A DNA stretch of 64,000 bases, taken from positions 1 through 64,000 of the forward strand of contig CALHZT010000015.1 in assembly GCA_938040995.1 (NCBI GenBank). The letters are read 5' to 3'. The notes under the pieces were generated by a model, which was given only the letters and a program-made list of their open reading frames with translations, had not been told where the DNA came from and made no database searches. Shown here one piece after another: positions 1 through 8,141 of the stretch (position 1 is the stretch's first letter; each line of letters begins with the position of its first letter). The position numbers and the translations under genes are program-made. Origin of the DNA: an uncultured Pirellulaceae bacterium. GTDB lineage: Bacteria; Planctomycetota; Planctomycetia; Pirellulales; Pirellulaceae.

Positions 1-49
1 GAGAGTAGCGGCGTCCAAGAAAGCATCCGTCATCAAATCTAATCACGGT

Positions 50-1015
50 TCAAATTTGATAACTGGTCGCGGGCTCCAGGCCATCGGGACGGTCATCTCG
101 CATGCGTAGTTCCGGTTTTTTGAGAATCACGGTCGTATGCGGTTCGATGCTCTTCGTTAGCCAGACGTTCGAACCGACGACTGAATGTTTTCCAACAATG
201 GTTCGACCACCAAGGACTGTTGCATTGGCATAAACGACAACGTTGTCTTCAATCGTCGGATGCCGCTTGGCTCCACGAACAAGATTGCCATCCGTATCGG
301 TATCAAAACTGAGTGCGCCCAGCGTGACGCCCTGGTACAGCTTGACGTGGTTACCGATCTCGCACGTCTGACCAATCACGACACCTGTACCGTGGTCGAT
401 AAAGAAGTGGTTGCCGATCGTGCATCCGGGATGGATATCGATGCCCGTTTGAACGTGCGCTATTTCCGTCATCATTCGCGGAATGAAAGGAACCTTCATT
501 TTGTAAAGTTCGTGAGCCAGCCGGTAGATCGTGATCGCCTCAAGACCCGGATAGCAAAAAATGACTTCGTCGAGATTCTTGCATGCCGGATCGCCATCGT
601 AGGCGGCTTGAACGTCCGTCGCGAGGACTTTTCTCAAGTCGGGAATTCGGTTGAGGAACGCAATGGCGACCTTCTGACCTTCGGCTTCGTAGTCGATCTC
701 TTTTTCGCACTTCACGCCCGACTCGACCATATGTTCGTGACGCAATGCGCGGGCAATCTGTTCGGTCAGCCGGTCATGCAACTCTTCGATCAGGCCGCCC
801 ACATGATACGTGATGTTTCCCATGTGCAATTTTTCGCGACGGCGATAGCCGGGAAAGATCACGTCCTGGAGGGCTTCGACCGCAGCAATCACTTCGCACT
901 GCTTCGGCAGTGGGCAATGCCCGAGGTGATTGATCGTACCGATCTCGTTGTACGTTTCGACGATCCGGTCGGTTAGCTCTGGCAGCTCTTCTTTGCGGCG
1001 AAAATCCGAAGCCAT
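50..1015 (-). CDS. cysE: Serine O-acetyltransferase (hexapeptide-repeat, CysE/EpsC-like); start probably ATG at 1015 (MASDFRRK), ORF open to 1090
   Basis: Protein contains [41 protein letters not shown], the hallmark of serine acetyltransferases with left-handed beta-helix. Confidence 0.93.
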   Translation of the reverse strand: MASDFRRKEELPELTDRIVETYNEIGTINHLGHCPLPKQCEVIAAVEALQDVIFPGYRRREKLHMGNITYHVGGLIEELHDRLTEQIARALRHEHMVESGVKCEKEIDYEAEGQKVAIAFLNRIPDLRKVLATDVQAAYDGDPACKNLDEVIFCYPGLEAITIYRLAHELYKMKVPFIPRMMTEIAHVQTGIDIHPGCTIGNHFFIDHGTGVVIGQTCEIGNHVKLYQGVTLGALSFDTDTDGNLVRGAKRHPTIEDNVVVYANATVLGGRTIVGKHSVVGSNVWLTKSIEPHTTVILKKPELRMRDDRPDGLEPATSYQI

Positions 1016-1212
1016 GGTGTCTTCCTGAGAGAATTCAGCGAACGCGAGGTTTGTGTCAGATGGTTCGCTGGCGTGTGGGCGAGTCAACAAATTTGACGAC
1101 GTGAGTCCGGCGCTACACCGGACGCGTACAGACGCACAAATAATTTTTCAGAACGGTCACGTCACGGCCCTTTCGAGACTGCCGGCTGATCCTGTCTAGA
1201 ACCACCGTCTTT

Positions 1213-1375
1213 CGATGCATCGTAGGCGTTCACGGATATATTTACGTTTCCCCAGGTTCGAAAGGGGCAGGCACAAGTTTTCGGCGTCCGCAGAGCGAAA
1301 TAAGTCAGTTTGCCGCCGAAAAATTGAGCCAGACCCTTGCCGGCGTGAACGGTTACGATGCATCGTAGGCGTTCA
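1213..1375 (+). repeat. Dispersed intergenic repeat family A, copy 1, flanked by a 20-bp direct repeat (cgatgcatcgtaggcgttca at 1213-1232 and 1356-1375)
   Basis: gttcacggatat..acgtttccccaggttcga.agggg.caggcacaa.ttttcggcg..gcgaaataagtcagtttgccgccgaaaaattgagcc recurs near 46.7, 51.0 and 59.9 kb; partial copies at 60.5 and 61.8-62.2 kb. Confidence 0.85.
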
Positions 1376-1401
1376 AATACGGCAGATCAAGTTTCTGCCT
1401 G

Positions 1402-1510
1402 GAAGCTATTTCAAACCTGAATCCGGAAGTTCGTAGTACCGCCTTTAGGTGGAAATTCCATACTCAATTCCGGCTAAAGCCGGTACTACAAACAGTTTTG
1501 AAATAGCTTC
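1402..1510. repeat. Nested palindromic repeat (REP-like)
   Basis: Outer arms gaagctatttcaaa (1402-1415) / tttgaaatagcttc (1497-1510), inner arms gtagtaccg (1433-1441) / cggtactac (1481-1489); related fragments at ~10964-11000 and ~12600-12630. Confidence 0.75.
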
Positions 1511-1732
1511 TAACCTCATGGTTATTTTCGGCCAATACGGTGTCGACTGTTTAGCAGTCCACATGGGATGGGCAAACGCTTCCTTCGGGTCAGGCGAGAT
1601 GTACCAACATCGCTAGCGGACGGTTGCAAGAGCTCGCAGATGGAGGCTCGACTGTTGCGGCGTCAGGAAGGCCCTTCGTGGTTGAAATTGCGCAAAATCA
1701 AAACTTGCGCTGCGGGCTGGTATTTCGGATTT

Positions 1733-3841
1733 CTATTTCCGAAGACTTCGGAGCAACCAATCCATATCCAATTGCCCGGACTGTGGCAATCTCGCTATCA
1801 AGTTGCCGCCCAGTCGGTCGTAATGAATTGCTGACTGGCCGCCGGCATCCTGAAAACGGTTGGATCCAATGGTTGACTTGAGTTGCCGGATCAACTCCGA
1901 CGCATGTTCCGGCGACTGGACAAGATCCTTGACGGAATGGAACCCAACTTCGAACCGCTGCTCTTCGGCAGCCGGCGTGGTAATCTCCAGATAGCCGCCT
2001 CCCGCATAGCGGTAAGTCAGTTGTAGCTGCGAGAGCCACTCACGGAGCGCGACATCCAGTTCGCCCTGTTGAATCGTTGGCGGAGCCGGTGAATCTGGCC
2101 CCCAACCGGCTTTGGCCAATGCGTGCCAGTCGGGAAGAATGCGAATCGACTTGCCAGCGATTCGGTCAAACTCCTGAATCATGTCTCCCAACGTTCCGGC
2201 TCGACGACGCTTGGGTGGAATCTTCTGCGACAGGTTTCGCTGCTCTCGCCAAAGGTCCGAATCGTCGGCGATCTTTCGCTGCGGCGCCAATCCATGATCG
2301 TTCCGCAAACGCTCCAGCAGATGCATCACGCGAAAGTGTACCGCTTCGGTACCCCTGGTCTCGAGCATCGTTTTCGTTGGATTAATCGTGCCCTGCCCTC
2401 CGGCCGCTTGCCACGATTCCGGAACGACCATCGTCTGGACAAGCTTGCCAAGCGATTCTTCCGTCCATCCAACCTGGAGAAGGTCACCAATAAAGTGTGA
2501 GTATTCGACTTGCTTGCCAGAAATCGCAGCCGCACGTTCAACGATGATATGCCCGGCGTCCGTCCGGTACCCGAGCTTTACCCGCTTCAGGGCCTGCTCC
2601 AGTGCCTGCGCGTGTGAAATATCTTCACCGATGACTCGTACGCGACGATCAAATTTCATTCGCGACCATGCCAGCGCTTCGGGCCGAATCGTCACGGGAA
2701 CCGTGCTTGCGTTCGAGATAAACTTCAACATCGACTCGAGCCCGAGGGTCAAGTTCGTCGCCGAAAAGGTATCGTTCAGTCGCAGGTCGGCGTCAATCTC
2801 AGGCAACGGGCGACGCCCGGGGACTTCGTGGCTGGACGAGTCTGGCAAAGCCGGCAATTGTGACAAAGCCGGCCGGGAGCTTTCCGTGGCGACAGGCTGA
2901 ATGTCCTCGGCGCCGATGTCGCCAAAGTTATCAATCGGTGTCGAGGTCGCTGGCCGCTCTTTTTCAAACGAAGCCGGCTCGACAGGCTGCGCCACGCTTG
3001 CAGCATTTTGAACTGGCGATGATTCGGGGATCATGTCCACCAAATCCATTTTGGCTTTGCTTTCAGCGCTCAGCTCAACCGCAGCATCATCGTTGGCTTT
3101 TTCGGGTAACGGTGACGCATCTGCCACGTCCGATGGTTGGAGTTTCGGTGGAACTTCCGGTTTTGTTCCTGGCTGCGTTCCAGGTTTCGATTCTGGCTGA
3201 GCCGCCGGGGCAACATTTTCACCGACATCGACGGTCGCAACGTTTTGAATAGTCGTGGCTGGTGCGGGAACGTTCGGTCTCGTCATCCGGTTCGACGCAA
3301 GATACGCGACTCCTGTCGCAAGTCCAACGCCGACACTAGCCGCCAACAGATAGAACGTGTACGTTCGCGATTTTGACGTAGCTTCTGCGGACCAGTTCTG
3401 ATTGGGTCCAATCGGAGCGACTACGGGCGCATCCTGATCAGGCGCCGAACCGAAGGCGAATTCCTGCGTGGCTGGTTCCACACTCTTGGATGCCGCCGGT
3501 TGAGAATCGTCTGATGGATCGCCGAGCAAACTGTCGACTTGATCGTAAGAGGCTCCACTCGCGACCGTCGCCAGCTTTGCGAGGTCGGCATCGTTGGAGT
3601 GCCGACGCTTTCGTACCGTCGGTCGTGAGGCAGGCGCTTCGCCATTCATGCCAGTCTCAGGCGCTGCTGAATCGTTGGATTCAGCCGAATGATCTTCGTT
3701 CGACTCTGGCACCGGCACCGGACGTTCGATGAGGACCATTCCGCCACAGCTTGGGCATGCATAGATCTGCCCGATCGCTTCGGGTTTACGAACCTTCAGC
3801 GCGGCATGGCATGTTGTGCAGTTTATGGAAAACGGCTCCAC
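1733..3841 (-). CDS. Hypothetical protein: N-terminal CxxC..CxxC zinc-ribbon-like segment, single TM segment, large C-terminal region
   Basis: 702-aa ORF; CTTCHAALKVRKPEAIGQIYACPSCGG at N-terminus; TM TFYLLAASVGVGLATGVAYLAS. Confidence 0.85.
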   Translation of the reverse strand: MEPFSINCTTCHAALKVRKPEAIGQIYACPSCGGMVLIERPVPVPESNEDHSAESNDSAAPETGMNGEAPASRPTVRKRRHSNDADLAKLATVASGASYDQVDSLLGDPSDDSQPAASKSVEPATQEFAFGSAPDQDAPVVAPIGPNQNWSAEATSKSRTYTFYLLAASVGVGLATGVAYLASNRMTRPNVPAPATTIQNVATVDVGENVAPAAQPESKPGTQPGTKPEVPPKLQPSDVADASPLPEKANDDAAVELSAESKAKMDLVDMIPESSPVQNAASVAQPVEPASFEKERPATSTPIDNFGDIGAEDIQPVATESSRPALSQLPALPDSSSHEVPGRRPLPEIDADLRLNDTFSATNLTLGLESMLKFISNASTVPVTIRPEALAWSRMKFDRRVRVIGEDISHAQALEQALKRVKLGYRTDAGHIIVERAAAISGKQVEYSHFIGDLLQVGWTEESLGKLVQTMVVPESWQAAGGQGTINPTKTMLETRGTEAVHFRVMHLLERLRNDHGLAPQRKIADDSDLWREQRNLSQKIPPKRRRAGTLGDMIQEFDRIAGKSIRILPDWHALAKAGWGPDSPAPPTIQQGELDVALREWLSQLQLTYRYAGGGYLEITTPAAEEQRFEVGFHSVKDLVQSPEHASELIRQLKSTIGSNRFQDAGGQSAIHYDRLGGNLIARLPQSGQLDMDWLLRSLRK

Positions 3842-3916
3842 TTCGAATCCTGTCGACGTGTGCGTATTTGGTCTGGAAAGCAGAAGCTCTAAGTATAGCC
3901 CGATCTCAAATTTCGA

Positions 3917-6787
3917 TCATTCAGATCGGAATACCGTGGGCAATTCGAGGGCTTTTGCCGCGGCGGCTTTGCGGGTCGTCAGCAAAACGGCGCGGTTATT
4001 CGGGTTATTCGGGTCTTCGCCCACCACCCATACGAGCTTCTGGTCAGGTTGGTTCAGAGCAGCCGCCGTGACGGGATTCGCCCGGCGACAAAGCTCGGAC
4101 AGAAGTTCCGCCACCGTTTTGTCAGATTCGTTAAAATTGCGTATCTGCTGGTTGCGCGTGATCCCGTCCAGTTGCAGGTCCGCGCCAATAATTCTGACAA
4201 CGAATTTCCCACCGGCTCCTTCGATCGAATCGTTAACCAACGTCGAAAAATCGCGAATCGCGAACTCCAGCGACTGCTGCTGAATCGCCAAGCTCATCTT
4301 CTTTGTGAGTATCTCGTCGAGCGACAGCTCAGCCGTGCGTGCATTGCTGCCGGCCGCGCCTCTGACCAACCGGGACGCGAGTGCCAACTCCGTTCCCAGC
4401 ACAAGATTATGAGCCGCCATTTTCGGCAAGCTCACGTTGGCCACGACTTGGGTGCCTTCACTGGCCACACGCGTATTGTCGGCAACAAACCCGGCCATGC
4501 CGGACATCTTCTCCGCCAGCGACTGCCAGAATGTACCGCCGGTGTTCGATAACGATTCGCCGAGTGACGCGGACAAACCGGCCAGTCGGCTCGAAAATTG
4601 AGCCGGCAAGTTCTTTCTCGATTCAGCGGTCGCAGCCATTCGCAACTCGAAGAACGTGGAATCGTCGGCAAGGTGGCTGGTTACAAGCATGGCTCTCACG
4701 CCGGATCCAAGAAATGCGTCGACGTCATCCGGAAACTTCTGATAAGTCGCTGGTAAAATCGTCTGGCCATCACTCAGCAAAAAACTCGGCGCAAGTAGCA
4801 GCGAAAATTGAGATTCCGAATCGGATGATCTGGCGAGCTCCTGAAATTCGCGCCGCAAGATGGGAGTCGTCTCTTCCGCCATTGCGATTTGATCGATGAT
4901 TTCTTCTGGCCCGAGCAGCAAACGAACGACGTCGGAGTTTTGCTCAGCCTTAGCGCCGCAGATCAGACCCGCGACATCACCAGAGACGAAAAATCGCCCG
5001 TTCTTCATTTCCTGGCCTGCGGATTCTGGCTGGGCAAATTTGGACGCTTCAAAGACATCGCGAGAAATGGTGACTCGAGTCACAACTTGCGGATCGTTAT
5101 TGATGTCCGGTACGACAGCCAACAAAAGCTCGTCGACCGCAGCCAACCGCAAACCCGTGGACGATTCCCAATCCCCAACGGCCGTCGCAAACTCAGGACC
5201 GAGGGATTTGATGACTCGCTGCCCTTCCGCCTCGGCGAAGATTTCAACCGGCCTCACGTTCAGGATGGCCTGAGAACCCTGCGGCACAAACTCAAAGTCC
5301 AGCGGAGCTCCACTTGTTGGCGAAGCCCACAAGGATCGTCCATCGTCGGGGAAGCTGGTGGCAATACCGGTTTGGGCGCTGTTTGTATTGTTCGCCTTGT
5401 TCGCGCCACCCGCTTCGGAGGTGCGTGGCGAATCACCGTTGGCTTCCTCTCCCATTTCACCAACCGAATTCACCTCGCCGTTCACCTCACCATTCAAACT
5501 GGTATTCAAATCGGAAGCGACCGGACCGGGAGCCGGCGTCGTCATCAATGACGCCAAGGCGATTCCGATGAGAACCAGTGGAGTCGCAATTAACGCGACG
5601 TTCAAAATTCGATTGTCCTTAGGACGCCGGATCACCGTAGACTCGGGAGCCGCGATCGAAGGAGTCTCGGCGACTTGTGGTGACACGTCGCCAATTTCAG
5701 ACAGTTTCGAAGCTGCCACTGCCGACGACTCATTCTCCTGATGACGTAGCGCCGCAAGGTAGCGACTGGTTGTCTTATGCGACTGGTACACCGGCGGCTC
5801 GGCCTCAGGCAATATCCGATTGATGGCAGCGCGGACATCTTCGACAGAAGAAAACTGGTCCGGCGGCTCCGCAAGCATCCGAGTAATCAGTTGCACCGCC
5901 GACTGGTTCATCCCACGCACACTTTGCAGACGGCCGGTCAGAACTTCTTCCGATGCGAACAGCCCGGATTCGCCGTCGTGAACTTCGCCCAACAGGAGAC
6001 TCGCGGCGACACATCCCAAATCATGAACGTCTTTTGATTGCAGATCATCCAGTCCCAGTTCTCGAGCCGCCAGAAAATGCTCCACCGGCCGCAGGCTCAG
6101 TCGTGCCGCGCCTCGAACCGTGATCGTATCCGTTGAGACATTGCCGTGCGCAAGCCCGATCTTGTGAAGCTCGCCAAGACCGTCGGCAACGGACGAAATC
6201 ATCCGCAGCGCTTTCGCCGGCGGGAACTGCGGTCCGCTTTCCCCTGCCCCTTTCGCGTTCGCCCCTGTATTGTTCGCCACTTTCGCCCTCACCAACTCCT
6301 TCGCCAGCGCGGGCCCTGTCGGCGATTCGTGCACGATGAACTTGTAATCTTCCAACTTGATCAACTCAAAACATCGCGACAACGCTGGATGCTTCAGTTG
6401 CTGGCAACCGCTGATCGTCGCGGACAACTGCTCCAGCCCGGCAGACATCGAGTCGTCCGGCAAAGCTTCGTCCAGGAACTCAAGAAGAACCGGATGCCCA
6501 GTCGGTCGATGCCGGGCACTAAACAGATTGCGGGCCTCGGAGTTTGCAGTGTTTCCAGTCACTGCATAGTCGCCAAAGACAAAAGGCCCCGGTCGCCCAG
6601 CCAACAAAATCGTGGCATGGTAACGCGTGATCGCGGACTTTTCGATCAGCCACTTCGCGACGGCAGATGCCGTCGTCAATTCCTTCGCATGCGGCCTGGC
6701 TTGTTCGGCAAGTTTGCGCACGCGATCAAGCGAGTACAACTTGCTGTGCGCGAGTAGCTTCCAGAATTGCTGAACGTCCGTTCCCAT
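3917..6787 (-). CDS. Large membrane protein with N-terminal protein-kinase-like (probable pseudokinase) domain
   Basis: 956-aa ORF; kinase-like LRMISSVADGLGELHKIGLAHGNVSTDTITVRG; TM ILNVALIATPLVLIGIALASLM. Confidence 0.85.
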   Translation of the reverse strand: MGTDVQQFWKLLAHSKLYSLDRVRKLAEQARPHAKELTTASAVAKWLIEKSAITRYHATILLAGRPGPFVFGDYAVTGNTANSEARNLFSARHRPTGHPVLLEFLDEALPDDSMSAGLEQLSATISGCQQLKHPALSRCFELIKLEDYKFIVHESPTGPALAKELVRAKVANNTGANAKGAGESGPQFPPAKALRMISSVADGLGELHKIGLAHGNVSTDTITVRGAARLSLRPVEHFLAARELGLDDLQSKDVHDLGCVAASLLLGEVHDGESGLFASEEVLTGRLQSVRGMNQSAVQLITRMLAEPPDQFSSVEDVRAAINRILPEAEPPVYQSHKTTSRYLAALRHQENESSAVAASKLSEIGDVSPQVAETPSIAAPESTVIRRPKDNRILNVALIATPLVLIGIALASLMTTPAPGPVASDLNTSLNGEVNGEVNSVGEMGEEANGDSPRTSEAGGANKANNTNSAQTGIATSFPDDGRSLWASPTSGAPLDFEFVPQGSQAILNVRPVEIFAEAEGQRVIKSLGPEFATAVGDWESSTGLRLAAVDELLLAVVPDINNDPQVVTRVTISRDVFEASKFAQPESAGQEMKNGRFFVSGDVAGLICGAKAEQNSDVVRLLLGPEEIIDQIAMAEETTPILRREFQELARSSDSESQFSLLLAPSFLLSDGQTILPATYQKFPDDVDAFLGSGVRAMLVTSHLADDSTFFELRMAATAESRKNLPAQFSSRLAGLSASLGESLSNTGGTFWQSLAEKMSGMAGFVADNTRVASEGTQVVANVSLPKMAAHNLVLGTELALASRLVRGAAGSNARTAELSLDEILTKKMSLAIQQQSLEFAIRDFSTLVNDSIEGAGGKFVVRIIGADLQLDGITRNQQIRNFNESDKTVAELLSELCRRANPVTAAALNQPDQKLVWVVGEDPNNPNNRAVLLTTRKAAAAKALELPTVFRSE

Positions 6788-6843
6788 GCCACATTTATAA
6801 CGGATTCACCCGTCCGCGTGTTGCGAAGCGTCCGGGCCGGCAG

Positions 6844-7953
6844 TTACACCGAAACCGACTGGCCCGATCCGCTACGCTCAACGAACTCACCGGCGACTTG
6901 CCGGATAATTTCTCCCGCGTTGATGACTTGATCCATCGAAACATTGAGATGCGTGACGGCGCGAACACAGTCCGCATTCATTGGCAACATTCGCACGCCA
7001 CGCTTCCCGAGCTGCTCAACAAATTCAGGTGCGGCTCCCCGCGTTCCGTCGATTCGGAACGCAACGATATTCGTATCGATATCCGGCGAGTTGAGAGAGA
7101 TGCCTTCCGTATCGGTGATGACTTCGCCCAGCAGCCGGGCTTTGGCATGATCTTCGACAAGTCGCGGGATATTGTTCTCGAGCGCGTACAGGGCACCAGC
7201 CGCGATGATCCCCGATTGCCGCATGCCGCCTCCGAACAACTTGCGATGTCGCCGAGCCACCTTGATCAAGTCGCCGGGGCCCGCCAATGCCGACCCGACC
7301 GGAGCCCCGAGTCCCTTGCTAAAGCAGACACTGATCGTGTCAAAGTTCGACGCCCATTGTTTTCCATCAATTCCTGACGCCATGATCGCGTTAAAAAGTC
7401 GCGCGCCGTCAAGATGACGACTGAGCCCATGGTCCGCTGCCCAACCGCACAGGTCGCTGACGATTTGATACGGCTGGACGACTCCGCCGGCCCGGTTGTG
7501 TGTATTTTCGAGGCAAAGCAAACGTGTTTGAACCACGTGCTCATTGTCCGCGCGAATTTTTCCTTCGACATCTTCCAACCGCAAGATGCCAGCCGTGCCT
7601 TCTATGGTCTTTGCCACCAGACCGCTGAGCTGCGCGAACGCGCCCTGCTCGTAGTTGTAGATGTGGCAACCTTCTTCGCAGATGAACTCGTCACCCGGTC
7701 GGCAGTGAATGCGTACGGCGACCTGATTCGTCATCGTCCCGGACGGCATGAACATCGCCGACTCAGTCCCCAAAATCTCGGCCGTCAACTCTTCCAGCCG
7801 CCGGACGGTCGGGTCGATATCGATCACGTCATCACCGACAGGTGCCTGTGCCATGGCGGATCTCATCGCATCGCAGGGAACCGTAACGGTGTCACTTCGC
7901 AAGTCGATGGATGGCTGGTTTCGTTGCTGTTCTTCGGCCACAGAAAGCTCCAC
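6844..7953 (-). CDS. ltaE: Low-specificity L-threonine aldolase / beta-eliminating lyase family
   Basis: IDLRSDTVTVPCDAMRSAM...VGDDVIDIDPTVRRLEELTAEILGTESAMFMPSGTMTNQVA...HLDGARLFNA...SVCFSKGLGAPVGSAL. Confidence 0.93.
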   Translation of the reverse strand: MELSVAEEQQRNQPSIDLRSDTVTVPCDAMRSAMAQAPVGDDVIDIDPTVRRLEELTAEILGTESAMFMPSGTMTNQVAVRIHCRPGDEFICEEGCHIYNYEQGAFAQLSGLVAKTIEGTAGILRLEDVEGKIRADNEHVVQTRLLCLENTHNRAGGVVQPYQIVSDLCGWAADHGLSRHLDGARLFNAIMASGIDGKQWASNFDTISVCFSKGLGAPVGSALAGPGDLIKVARRHRKLFGGGMRQSGIIAAGALYALENNIPRLVEDHAKARLLGEVITDTEGISLNSPDIDTNIVAFRIDGTRGAAPEFVEQLGKRGVRMLPMNADCVRAVTHLNVSMDQVINAGEIIRQVAGEFVERSGSGQSVSV

Positions 7954-8141
7954 GAGGGATAATCAGGAATCCTCAAACCCACAGATTAGTGGTCGCCCCG
8001 GATTGTTTCCATGCCAGCCGCCAGATTACGCTAAATTGGGACAGCCAATCACGAAGACTGGACTGTTTCGAAACAACGCTGCCGTACGATGGACGCTACG
8101 TCCGTCGCAACACAGATCGACGCAAACTCGGATTTCGACCG

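Noticed and set aside
185-976. 263-aa plus-strand ORF opposite the serine acetyltransferase
   Set aside because: Antisense shadow ORF of a confident gene; no recognisable motif
1215-1881. Small overlapping ORFs in the 1.2-1.9 kb interval
   Set aside because: They cover repeat A, a palindrome and non-coding DNA; no conserved motif or plausible start context
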